A stretch of 64,000 nucleotides of DNA from Hybos culiciformis (lineage: Eukaryota > Arthropoda > Insecta > Diptera > Hybotidae), in contig OZ023273.1 in assembly GCA_964007475.1 (NCBI GenBank), positions 105,460,485 to 105,524,484 on the forward strand. The letters run 5' to 3'. Shown in pieces: positions 36,901 to 49,000 of this stretch (positions are counted from its first letter, which is position 1; every line of letters starts with the position of its first letter). Under the pieces are notes generated by a model. The model was not told the DNA's origin. It did no database searches and saw only the letters and a list, made by a program, of their open reading frames with translations. A program made the position numbers and the translations under genes.

Positions 36901-39693
36901 CTTCATCTCTATTTCTTTATTATACATACCATTTTATTTTTTTCATCTTCATAAACTGTACTTAACAATAATAGAATATTTATGTATGTATACATTATAT
37001 GCTATAAATTATTCTTTATGATTTATTAATTCTAAACAAAATTTCTTGAATTGATATTTAAAATTTTAACAACTCAAATTCTCATATCGCACATTTAAAA
37101 TATTAGAAAGCACATATCTTCTTAATATTCATTTCATTTCTTTAACTCCATAAGTGTGTTTCATACATGTATATAATATATTTTATCTTTCTTTTTTTTT
37201 TGTATACGATTTTACAGTACGTGTTCTGTTCACAACATTATTCCCATTAAAAGATTTATTAAAATAATCAACATTCAAATTTCGATTATATTACCATTGA
37301 AGAATATTGAATTTATAAATGGTGCACTATTTCATTCATAAATGGATATTAAAATATAAATCACTTTTAAAGGAAATTACACTTCATTTTATGTACCTAC
37401 TTTTTTTTTTTTTATCTTTTTATGAAAAAAAAAGAAAATTCAGCTGAGTCGTGTACTCATTTAATGATTGAGAATACAGGACTAGTTAGAAAAGTTCATG
37501 GTTTGATTTTTATAAAATTAAAAAATCGATATTATTACATTATTATATTATTAAACGATTAATTGTGATTGTTTTTTAGATTCACAATAGTTGTAATTTT
37601 GTGACATTACGCTGATTATACGTTATATACGATCTGTGATGTTTTATACAACAATCATGCACACAATAAACTATTTAAAAACTATTCGAATTCAAATATT
37701 CCCCATTTGGTTGAAAACTTTTATTCTATAGAGTCTAGTCAAAACCTTGATTTATTATTAGTACGTCGTCCGTATTGAAAATTTGAGGCCTTTTCGCACA
37801 ACCCAATTTAATCTTTTGTAGATGATATACTTCATTTATTAGAGCATGCAATATGAATGCAATGATTCCAATTTTATCAAAGTTTTCACTGTTACAATTT
37901 TATTTTAATTTTTTTTTTTTATTTTATTTTATAATGGGCTCTTAAACATAATAACGATATAAAAAATTCATTTCAATGAAATGAACATTATATTCTGTAA
38001 TGTTTATGGCACTCGACTTTATGCAGAATATTTTTTTATTCACATTTAGAATTTATAAACAGTATACAGATGTAATACGTACAGTACATGTATGAAAAAA
38101 TTATAATTTGTATTTCGATGGATGGATGGTTGGATGAATGATAAGAGCATAATACCTAATAGGTGCTTTTGATATTTTTTTTTTTGTAGCAGACATTTGA
38201 TATAAAAAACATATAAAAAAAAGATATTAATGTATATAGAGAGCTTCTCTGTAATAAGTAAATAATGATTTGAAAATATCTCGAGGATTAATTTATAATG
38301 AGCCAAAATTACATGATGTGGTGAATGTTTGTACTTAAAATTTTTTTAGAAAAAAATTTCTTGTATATCTTTTGACAAAATTTAATTTATATAAAATTTT
38401 TTAGTAACAATTTATTTCATTTAAAAGTTATACAGACCAAAGACTAAAATGATATTCAATTTCCATAGAACACTATGGAACACTATAATAAATTGAGCTT
38501 TAGAAATAAACTGAAATATTTGAAATTTCTACATTCATATAATTATCTAATTATTTTGCAAGAGAATATGAATAAATAATAATATGGTTCTCAGTTTCCA
38601 GAAATTCGATATTAAATTACCAAAAAATACAGTCAGGGAAAAATTTGGACTTTTAATGGAAAGTAGAAATAGAAAACTTTTGTTTACAAGTAACATTTCT
38701 ATTTAGCTAAATAATACATTTTACGTAAAGCACTCTGTACCTACATGTTATGTTTTAAGTAATTTGTTCATATAAAAAGAAAACTGAACAAAGGGTCAAC
38801 TCTCGTTTTTTTAATTTAATTTCGTTTTTGGAATATGTAAATTTGCTAAACAAATTTATATGTTTTTAATAAAAAAAAAAATAAAATTTAATAGTGAATA
38901 CAATCAAAAACTGTTTATGAAAAATAATTGTTTACACATTAAAGCGTAAGTTCCTTCCTCGTAGTAAACTTTAAAAAAAATGTTGGAAAAATATAATGAA
39001 ATTTATGCAAAAAAATTAATTTTAAAATAAATAAGAACGTAGTATCGCGTTAAATAATTATATTATGCAAATTTTTTAAACAAATGAAAAATTATATCAA
39101 AGCCTTTTGAAATTATTAAAATTTTGCAGAAAATTGAGAGAACTAAAAGTACACTACATATTCTATAATGCTTCCCATTGTACTTAAAAGAATAAGTTTA
39201 CTAAATTTTCTCAGAATATTAATTTTAAATGTAAATCATATTTAGATAAATAATGTCTTTGCTCATTATGATATGAGCAATTTTGAATTGAATAATACGT
39301 GTTTCGTGACACATTCATAAAATACATATTGTAAATAGATTAGAAGTTTTAGTTACTTAATTGTTGGAATCATTCTTAGTTTTCGACGATATTATTAAAT
39401 TCTATTTTTTTTTTTACATTATTATCAATTAATAATCATGCATTCAAATGTTATAATGTATGTATAATATATATATAATTTACACAAATAAAATGTAAAT
39501 TGTTAAGCTCATCATAATAATGGGAATATTTTGAAGTACAGGTTCAGAAAATAGTAGACAAATATTGCCATTTTCTCACTCGCTATTACTGAATATGGCA
39601 AGATTAAGAGACAATAGATATTAAAAAAGCCGAAATATTGAAAGAACGAAAAATCTTAATTAAATATATTTCTATTTTATATATATAGTATAG
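33927..39693. other. AT-rich non-coding stretch
   Basis: No gene is supported. The frames at 35176-35376, 35390-35671, 35524-35712 and 38046-38306 are low-complexity or homopolymer-driven. A 17-bp hairpin at 34591-34662 is listed separately. GGATGGATGG near 38118 is a short tetranucleotide tract. Confidence 0.6.
34591..34662. repeat. Small inverted repeat
   Basis: CTGCTACAGCTGGTTGA pairs with TCAACCAGCTACTACAG (15 of 17) around a 38-base loop. It may be the ends of a small MITE, but no target duplication was seen. Confidence 0.6.
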
Positions 39694-39844
39694 AGGTGAA
39701 AACACAATTGGGGCGACGATGACGGCGACAGCGATTTTTCATATAAAAAAATCGCCTCAATTGTTTCATTCTCATACAAATATATGGTTTTTGACAGTCG
39801 CTATCGCTGTCGCCGTCGTTGTCGCCCCAATTGTGTTTTCACCT
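39694..39844. mobile_element. 151-bp GC-containing foldback MITE
   Basis: The arms start AGGTGAAAACACAATTGGGG and continue through CGACG, GACGGCGACAGCGAT. The right arm is the inverse with two substitutions. The stem is about 42 bp. Inside the loop, TCGCCTCAATTGTTT (39747-39761) is a degenerate further copy of the arm's inner part. TA occurs one base outside each arm (39691-39692 and after 39845), compatible with a TA target duplication but not proof of one. Confidence 0.75.
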
Positions 39845-41774
39845 TTAATAGTTCATATTATAAGTAATTCTGTAAACTTTTTTAATTTAATTTATTAAAA
39901 TTTTAAAAATCCTCAGAAAGGGAGGTTTTCATAAGATTAAAACATAAATGAGATAAATAATAAAGTTATTTTCATATATATATAAAGATATTATACTGTT
40001 TTTCATCTCATTTATTTAATTTGAATGAAAATGAAAATAAAAGAAATGTACTGCAATATATTTCAATCTTAATAAAGCCTTATATTATATCGTTTATTAC
40101 AATTTTAACAAAAGTGTACATTATTATTTGAAAGAAAAATTACAATAACCCATTTTCATCTACATACATCTTAAGTTAAAATTTTGAATATTATTATTTT
40201 TTTTTTTGTACTTAAAAAATAGGGATCTATTTTTATTAAATGTGCCATATCAAATTTTTCATTTTCAATTCATTTAATTTTTAAAGCTTATTATTTATTA
40301 TTATTATGTATGTATATTGTATTAATGTTATTAACTTTCGTTATAATGTTGTTTTATAATGTTTTATATAATGAAATCTGAGCTTAAAAATCTTTATGTA
40401 ATTTAATATTCACGAAATTTAAAAGAACCATCTAATGAATAAAAAGTATTAATAAATCTGAGTTTCATTTCATATCCGAACCTCGTATACATAGAAAATA
40501 TTATCGACGCAAAGGAAAGTTTAACATAAGTTTTCCAACGTTATTTAAATTTTTAAATCAAAAATGTCCAAAGTTTTTTTTCTAATAATGAAAAGTTTTT
40601 TTTGACAATTGAACTGAACCAGAATATGTAAAATCGACGATTGGACAACAAAATTTGAATAAAAAAATATTATTCAAAAATTAGGAAATCGATATTCTGA
40701 GAATTTTATGTTTTTTATTGTTAATGATTTCTATACATTTCTCTATGAATAATAAAAATCATAAAACATAATATCAAAATCTTGTTCTTCACAAATGTAC
40801 GATAAATTCAAAAAAATTTTTTAAAAATATTTTGAAAATGCATTAGATTTAATTATTGATATTTAGAATAATAATATTTATGATATAAAAAAAGTATATT
40901 TATATAAGGCAGTTAATTATTAACATAATTATATTTATTTTATATTTTATGTTCATTAAAGCAAATTTTCAGGTATGTACTCTACATATAGTTTTGATAA
41001 TTATGCGATTGCATGAATAATGTTTTCCAGAGCACACTTTTTTCTCCTTTTAAGGAACAAAATGAAATAAAATAAAATAAAGGTATAAACTAAATAAATT
41101 ACATAAAAGTTTTTTTTCAGTAACATTTTTAATAAGCCAACACTCTCATTTTCTTTCATTAGGTTGATGAGTTGCTTGCAAGATTACTTTAAAAAAAAAC
41201 AAAATAAAAAACAAAAATAAGAGATCGTAGCAAGAAAAACAAATCACATTCATTTATGATGAAAATATGTGCTTGGGAGTAATCGTTAAATTATTCCTTA
41301 TGCGGTAAAAAAAAAAAAATTCTATGTATGGAATATATATTTTCATCACCATAGATATGTTGTTAAAATTTTTTGTGTTTTTTTACTTTAAACTTTTTCT
41401 ATCTTCATTCATTTTAATGTGCAGATAAATTTTATTATTTGAAGAAATTTTTTTTGTTTTTTTTTTTCCTAATCATAAAAAATTGAAAACATGTTGCTAT
41501 CTTATTAAAAATTTAAACTTATACCATCTCTACCTATACTTTACATACACACTTTATAATTCATTATTTTTTACAGAAAAAAGAAAAACTCATTTTTCAT
41601 TGTTTTTTATTTTCAAATATGTGAAAAGTTTGTATTTTCTTCGTTTGAAATTTCCATTCAACTTTACGGGTAATCGTAGCTAACACAGCCCCAAAGTATC
41701 TTATAAAGTAAAAATTAAGCAAATTTTATCCTAAAATGACAAAGAGAAACTAGAACGAAACTAGAACGGACGGA
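39845..41774. other. AT-rich non-coding stretch
   Basis: Nothing coding is recognised; the frame at 41483-41683 is low-complexity. At the right edge the word GAAACTAGAAC occurs three times between 41744 and 41783, immediately before element B. Confidence 0.6.
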
Positions 41775-41935
41775 AACTAGAACGGGGGTTGGACATTTGT
41801 CCGCGGGACATTTGTCCGCGATTTGTTTTTGTATCGCGGACATAAAAATGACATTTGTCCGCGATTCAAAATGTCTTTTGTCCGCCGCGGACAAATGACA
41901 TTTTCCAAAATGTCATTTGTCCGCGATAAAAATTA

Positions 41936-42150
41936 ATCGCGGACAAATGACATTTTGCAAAATGACATTTGTCCGCTAAAAATATGAAAAATCAATCGCG
42001 GACAAATGACATTTTGCAAAATGACATTTGTCCGCTAAAAATTTAAAAAATCAATCGCGGACAAATGACATTTTGAAAAATGACATTTGTCCGCTAAAAA
42101 TTAAAAAAAGCAATCGCGGACAAATGACATTTTGGAAAATGACATATGTC
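41936..42150 (+). repeat. 59-bp quasi-palindromic units, left array of element B
   Basis: Four units start at 41936, 41995, 42054 and 42113, an exact 59-bp period. Each begins ATCGCGGACAAATGACATTT and ends ATGACATTTGTCCGC, followed by an AT spacer. The 38-bp GC-bounded part is palindromic except for one conserved A opposite A, which gives the unit a readable direction. All four point the same way. Confidence 0.9.
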
Positions 42151-42210
42151 CGCCAAAAATTTTAGGCTAAAGTGCAGATGACGTGAACCAATCAGAATCG
42201 GCACAACGAG

Positions 42211-42338
42211 AGAGGGGGTGGGGGGCGGCGGGCGGGCGGGTGGACTGGTGGTTGGTCAGTGGAATTTGCGGCGTCAGCCGCAAATCCCACTGACCAACCA
42301 CCAGTCCAACCGCCCGCCCGCCGCCCCCCACCCCCCTC
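42211..42338. repeat. GC-rich palindrome (core of element B)
   Basis: The halves AGAGGGGGTGGGGGGCGGCG... and its inverse enclose a short centre around GCGTCAGC. The inner part, ACTGGTGGTTGGTCAGTGG then ATTTGCGGCG, is the same as in the cores of elements A1 and A2. Unlike those, the halves differ at a few sites (GGGTGGAC versus GGTTGGAC, GGAATTT versus GGGATTT, one extra G). Five or more G-runs on one strand fit a G-quadruplex pattern. Confidence 0.9.
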
Positions 42339-42489
42339 TATTTAAGGGGCAAATCGGGCAAAAAAAAAAAATTGCATATACAAAATGTATGAACAATTTG
42401 GGGGGACTCTACCCCTCTTCCCTTTTCCAAGCTTCAGACGATTCTGAGTGGTTCGCGGAATCTGCAGTATCTCCAAAATTGAAAAATCA

Positions 42490-42848
42490 ATCGCGGACAA
42501 ATGACATTTTGCAAAATGACATTTGTCCGCTAAAAAAACTGAAAAATCAATCGCGGACAAATGACATTTTGCAAAATGACATTTGTCCGCTAAAAATTAA
42601 AAATTTCAATCGCGGACAAATGACATTTTGCAAAATGACATTTGTCCGCTAAAAATTCGAAAAATCAATCGCGGACAAATGACATTTTGCAAAATGACAT
42701 TTGTCCGCTAAAGTTAGAAAATTCAATCGCGGACAAATGTCATTTTGCAAAATGTCATTTGTCCGCTAATTTTGGGACATTTGTCCGCGGCGGACAAATG
42801 TCATTTTACAATCGCGGACAAATGACATTTTGCAAAATGACATTTGTC
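42490..42848 (+). repeat. 59-60 bp quasi-palindromic units, right array of element B
   Basis: Units start at 42490, 42550, 42609 and 42668 in the same direction as the left array, and another forward unit starts at about 42811. The unit at 42727 reads GACAAATGTCATTTTGC and is the exact reverse complement of the others. The two arrays therefore flank the core mainly as direct, not inverted, repeats. Confidence 0.9.
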
Positions 42849-42920
42849 CGCGAAGTTTTCCATACAAATTTCATCGCGGACAAATGTCCCGCGGACAAAT
42901 GTCACGGCGCCAACTAGAAC

Positions 42921-43451
42921 AGACAGTTAGAGACGTTCGTGCCCTAAAAGCTGTTCACAGATACTCTGGCAATTGTTGTTAGTTAAAGCTTAATGAAAAA
43001 TCAGAAAGAATGATCTATTTTCCTTAATTATAACTATGAATATCTTACCTTTATTATTCTCTTATTTCGTAGTGGTGATAAAAAAAAGAGTAATAAAATA
43101 ATATAAATTGAAAAATATATTTTTTTTTTAATAGGAAAATTGAATTTTAATGAATGAAGGTGTCATCAAACCTGATTGAAGTAAAATTAAAATTCAAAAT
43201 TGAGTAGTGCGGAATTTAATGACAACTATATAATTTTAGACCTTATAAAAAAAGTTTATGTTATTTTTTATATTTCTGCACTGGTTTAGCAATAAAAATA
43301 GTTTAATTTTAATACAGAGTTTAATATTCATGCTAAGTAGATCAAAAGTTTAATAAATTTATTGGATTGAGAATATAAAAAAAAAAAATTAAAAATTTAA
43401 TTTATTCTTTTTTTGCAATGTGCAATGAATTTGAAAATATACACAAATTGA
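42921..43451. other. AT-rich non-coding stretch
   Basis: No gene or repeat was recognised. Confidence 0.6.
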
Positions 43452-43685
43452 AATAAATTAATATTCGAATATAGAATAAGTAAAATTTTTAGGCGATTTT
43501 GTTGGTGTTTCAAAAATAAATATTCAACTAAGCGAGCTAGTTTTAAAAACATCAGAAGGGATAGAGCCGCTTCAGCCAAAGCGAAGTGGGATGTTTCCGT
43601 ATTGCATATTGTTTTTGTAAAAAAAAATATTGCCTATTTACTATTGGTGAGAAGAACGTTCGACACTCAAAAATTTTTAGGATAA
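43452..43685 (+). pseudogene. Unrecognised coding-like frame
   Basis: The frame is open for 77 codons from 43452 to a TAA at 43683-43685, with no ATG at its start. The middle is less AT-rich than its surroundings and reads RRFCWCFKNKY, then RASFKNIRRDRAASAKAKWD, then VSVLHIVFV. The opposite strand is also open (43397-43579), so the patch may simply be stop-poor. No family is recognised; a decayed transposon or exon fragment is the most I would infer. Confidence 0.2.
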
Positions 43686-45943
43686 CGAAGTGTAATTCGT
43701 ATTCTGATTTTGGAATGGGTTATTATTTTTCTCATTAAAAAATTATTTTTATTTTGTGAAGAAACAATTGGAAAATTAGAATGCGAATTATGAACTGCAT
43801 ATTGTTTTTAAAGGTTTCTTGACCCATAAAAATTTATGGTTCGAGCTACAGTTTGCGCAAGCATGATCTAGTTAATTTATAACTTGATACCAAATCTGTC
43901 AACCCATTTTTTCTTCCTTCTTACTATTTTATTTAGCGAACATGATGTTAATTGCAAATTAATATTAAATTAAATAAAGAGGGGTCTCAATGAACTTTCA
44001 GAGGTTTATAAATTATTAATTTGCAAATAAGAAAACTATATATACTAAAATAATATAAATTTTTTTTTTAGTCAGCAGTAATTTAAAAGGTTTAAATCTA
44101 TTTTAAAAAAAAATTATCTCTTAGTTTTAATTACATGATTTTATTTTTATTTTATTATTTTTTTTCAACCCTTCACTATCAAAAAGTTTCTCTTTCGCGT
44201 TTGTTTTTTTAGATTTTTATCGTGAATTTAAAATTTTTTTCTTTTTCTTGCTTATAGTAATAGTAAGGTACTGAATTTTCTCATTTTTTTTTTTCAAACG
44301 AAAAGAAAGTTAAGAAAAACATTATTTGAATTTTTAATAAAACTAACACTTTTTTTTGAAATTTTTTTATTTATTTTTTTTTTTTCAAACTTTTACATTT
44401 TCCTTATTTGATTTTTTTTTTTTTGTTTTGCGGAAAATTTTTTTCCATTTTAACTAAGGTTCAACAATAAAAAACTTTTCTAAAAAAAGAAAGAAAAAAG
44501 AAATCCTCTAAAAAAAAGAAAATTTAAGAAGTTGAAAAAAAAAAAAAGTAAATAAAAATCGCGTGCACTTAATAACTTTTCCGAGGCAACATTAAATAAA
44601 AAAAAAAATTGTAAGAAATTTTTCCACATTTTCCACATTTATAAGGAAAGAATAAAAAATATAAAAACATTTTTTTTTATACATAGAAAATTAGATGAAA
44701 TATTTTTCTTTATTACTTTAAAAAGGAAAAAATTAGGAAAAATATATATACGTATATCTATAGTCTTTAGGCAAAATAATAATAATAATATAAAAAAGGA
44801 AAAAAAAATAATAAACGACGAAAACGTAAAAAAAAAAAAAGAATCTAAATAGCTTTACATTTTTCTAATCAATTCATTACAAGTTATTATTCACTTCCTC
44901 TGCTTTTTTTTTGTGTTAAGAAAGAAAATATATATAGGGGGTACCTATAGCTTAATTTTTTACTTTTTTTTTTTGATTAAAATTTTCCTTACTTTCACAG
45001 CAAAACAAAGAATTTCTATTTTCTCTTTGACGTCTTCTTTTTTTTTTTTTTTCAAATATTTTTCTTATTTTTTGTTATTTTCTTTATGCCGCCAGTTTTA
45101 AATGTCATGTTGATGTATAGAAGAAAAAAAAGAAAGCTTGGAGGCTTATTGTGTGTTGTATATCTTAGGCAGAATTTGACATATTTAGCAAGAATAAAAA
45201 TTAACCTTGTTATAATATTAAAATTTAATAGAAATTTTTAAAACATTTAAAAATGAGTATACCGTGCTTTCAATTAAGATATGTATATTTTTCTTAGAAA
45301 TTTTCCGGCTATAATTTATTAATAGATTTGAACAAAAACAAGCTGCCTTATAATATTTTATTGAAAAATATTAATTTTTAAAAATTTATTATAATTTTTC
45401 TGAATACAATGAATCTAAAGATTGCTCTTGTTGTTCTCTAATACAACCTTTAAGCATTAAGTTTGTTGATTTCGAAAAACCTTGTATTCAATTTTCTATA
45501 TTTGCTAGGAGCATATTACCTACTAATCGTTTACTAAAATGTTTTTCTGAAACACCCTTAAATTATTGTATTTTTTTTTTTTTTTTTTATTAAACGAGAG
45601 TTTTATTTTCCTTAATTTTTCCCATTTTAATTAATTGCAACTAATTTATTTTTATTTTTCTGCTATTCTTATTAAAAAAAAAATTTCTTTTTTTTCCTAC
45701 ACTTCTATTTCTTTATTTCTAATATAATATATTTAAGTTTTTTTTTTGTGGAGTCATTTTTGCTAATACAAGGTAATTACGGATTATATGGGTAGTGCTA
45801 ATAAATAAATTGAAGGTTATTTATAAAATAATTATTATTAAAATAGAAAAAAAAAAATAAAGGACTTAGATTATAATATTCTACATTCCTAGGAAAAAGG
45901 GGTTAACAATAAAGATGTATAGCTAACACTTAACACAATATAA

Positions 45944-46039
45944 CTATGAAATAAATGCGTCTGTCACTGTGATTTCTTCACCGGCTGAATGAGTGGACTC
46001 GACTAGTCTGGTCTTGTTGAATAGTTCTTTTTCACACAT
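45944..46039 (-). other. Short GC-elevated patch with a 31-codon frame
   Basis: The minus-strand frame from ATG (46037-46039) to TAG (45944-45946) contains NKTRLVESTHSAGEEITVTD. The DNA at 45957-46018 is near 50% G+C in a setting of about 80% A+T. The frame is too short to identify. It could be an exon fragment, a conserved non-coding element or chance. Confidence 0.2.
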
Positions 46040-49000
46040 AACCTTTACTTATATATGTCCTTAGGAAAAAAGCCTAAGACGGGTAGATAGGTAGTTACTT
46101 CTTAATTGCCTACAATTTTTAATTTTAACAATTTTTATAATAATTAAATTTATAAAGATATCGAGATTATAATGATATTCTTTTGTTTTAGAAATTTAGG
46201 ATTAAAAGACCCAAGATGAAAATTTGAGAAAAAAGGAAAATTCGCAGAGCAATAACATGCGGTTCGAATAAGATTAATTTTTGATTCCGTACATAACTTA
46301 CTACTGCTCAACCTAGTTCAACCGATTAAAGATGAATAATATTATTATTTATAAGTGTGCTCAACTCACTTTTAAACCTAATTAAAACATAAAAATTAAT
46401 TCAATATACTTTATTTAGCTTTCTAAGTTAAAACTCTAACTCTGATATTATATATTAAAGAATAAACGATTTAATTTATTTTGTTATTTTTTTTTTAAAT
46501 GTTATTTTATCATTTTTTATATTAAACGAAAAAAAAAAACATTATTCTTTCCTTTAAGCTTTAATTTGAACAAATTTGCTTAATCTGGAAAAAATAAAAA
46601 TAAAAGTCCAAGAAATTATATTTTGATTTTTTACAGGATTAAAAAGTTTATTAAACAAATCCTAATCTTAAAAAATTTTTAAATCACAAAAAAGGAAAAA
46701 AAAAAAAAATTTAATATCCTTTCTTTTTTTTTTCTCTCTCTCTGGAAATGTCCTAATTTTTTATTTAACTCCTCTTTCTCCTCTATAACAGAATGAAATT
46801 AGTCCAATGGTGTCATTAGCCTGATTGTTTATTTACAGTAAAAAAAAAATAAATTATTCGTTTGTTTTTACTTACTTTAATCTAAACAAAATGGTAAATA
46901 AATAAATTGGGTGTTACACGGTTTTAGAAGGATCATTTATTTTAATAAATATTCAATTTTATGTAAATATTTATTTATTATAAAAACCAGTTTGATTAGA
47001 ATAACTATTTTTAAAATAATAATTTTAGTAGGATTTAAACATAACTTTTTTTAAAATTGAATATTTAATTAAGTGTTATATATAATTGAGTTTAAAAGCT
47101 TACACAATCTAAAAATATTTAGTAATTTGGATATTGAATTATATGAAAAACAAAATCAAATTTTCGCACAATGTTGCGCTTATACAAAACTAATGGAATG
47201 CACTTTGTACTCAATTGATTAATTCGATTAAGGAAAAACCATATTGTAATATTAAAAAATAAAATGGATATAAAATAGGGTTAATATAAATATTCATTTT
47301 TGTGAAAATCAATGTTCTACGAAACACATAATAATAATTGGAAGAAGGTGTCGATTTACACAAAAGTTAATAAAATTATAATGTTATTTATAATGTTTCA
47401 TAAAAATAGAAATCTTTTATCCATGTTTGCGGAAATATGAAATAACTGTACAAAAATTGTTTTATAAAAAAAATAATATAAAATATTTTGAATAAAATAT
47501 GCGAATTTAAACTTTTATTAAATTTTATGTGAAATTAAAGCTTTTGTTAAGAGAGGTTCTAAAGGTTCTGAAGATTGAAAGAACAATGTACTCAATATTG
47601 TTTTTGATTATAATCGCAATAAAACCATCTTTTTTCAAATTAAATTTACTTAAATTTCTTCAATAAAAGTAAGATTTTATTTTTAACAACAAAATGTGTA
47701 ATTCTATAAATATGCGCTTAACACGGGAAACTATTGCAAGTAATCAATACAATGAAACACTTTTAGGCTTAAAGAATTTTTTTTTGTTTTTTAGGTCTTT
47801 TTTTTAGGACGGGTTAAATGTACTTAAATTTTTAAGGTGTAGATTTATTTTTCAGGTTTTTACATTTTCCTTTTTTTTTTTTTATTTATTTTTGTAAAAA
47901 TTTTGCGTGTAATATTAATTATTCCATATTAAAAAAAAGAAAAATAAAAAAATATAAAAATAAAATTTATTATGTATATAAACAGAAGCATTGTTAGAAA
48001 ATTTACATATTCATGCCATGAATTTTAATGTTTTTCTTTGTCTTTTCTGTTATATATAGGTATATATATATTTATTTTTTTTCGGGAATAAATTCTGGCA
48101 AAAATAAAAACATAGATAAGAGAATAAAATAAATGGGAGCCACTGTTATTTATTTTTTTATTTTTATTTTTTTATATTTTTACTCTAAAAAGAAGGATCG
48201 TGATTAATTTCCAATGAATTTATTAAAATTTTTGAATGAATTTATTAAAAAATGTTCACGGAAAATGTAAGAAAGGAAAATTATTTAGGTGTACAGGCAA
48301 ATAATTCACTGAAAAAAAACTGGGGCAGCAATATTTTCTGTATATCCGATTGCTGTGTACAGGTCAGACCGACTTTACCAAAATTAGATATTTTTAAAGC
48401 AAAGTACTTTTACTTGTTGGACTATAACAATATTCGATAAAAAAAACTTTTATAGAAAATATCGCTAGAAAACACAATAAAAACTCTATAATTTTGATGT
48501 AGCAAATTTTGGTTTAATTCATTTTATGTATATTTTTAATATTAACGCAGTTTTAGTTATAGCTGATTTTCCAACGAAGTTGTTTTCTCTGTGTTCTAGA
48601 GTAAAATATGTAAATACAAAAAATTGTTTATTTTGAGAATAGCAAGCTAGAGAAGTAATTTAATTATTTTACAATTTATTGATAAAAGCTTTTGGTTGAC
48701 AAATAAATTTTAATTTTATTAGAAAAAAAAAAGAAAGAATATAGAGGTTTTTCAAAAAAAAATTTTGATACAAAAATAAGTTTTCTCGGACATACATATA
48801 TTATTAAGAAAATTTAATTGCTTTGCGAAAAATTTAGATTTTAATTTTTAATAATATTTTGTTTCACGTATTTTGGTTTTTCGTTAAAAAATAATTATGA
48901 ACTTCTGTTATTTGGATGTCGGCCTTTTAATCAAAAGTGTCTTTTTAATTATCAATTTTATAATGTTGGGAGCTGAAGAAAACTTTTTCAAAAGCTCGTC

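Larger units (their letters stand above)
41784..42911. mobile_element. Element B: 59-bp repeat array around a GC-rich palindromic core
   Basis: This 1128-bp element is flanked by exact 9-bp duplications AACTAGAAC (41775-41783 and 42912-42920). Its ends share, in inverse orientation, GACATTTGTCCGCGG followed by GACATTTGTCCGCGAT. About thirty copies of GCGGAC/GTCCGC are present, mostly in 59-60 bp units on both sides of a centre holding a GC-rich palindrome (42211-42338). Nine-base duplications suggest the FB/Mutator type. The long frame at 42218-42652 (144 codons) runs through the palindrome and repeat units, loses phase with the 59-bp period, and is not a credible protein. The centre also contains unique sequence (42150-42210, 42340-42480). 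Confidence 0.85.

Noticed and set aside
42218..42652. 144-codon open frame, the longest in the window
   Set aside because: It runs from the GC palindrome through 59-60 bp repeat units. The repeated peptide arises from the first units only, because a 59-bp period then shifts the frame. It is a by-product of GC-rich, stop-poor repeats.
48252..48440. 62-codon ATG-started frame with fairly complex composition
   Set aside because: There is no recognised similarity, no neighbouring exon-like signal, and the length is within chance expectation.
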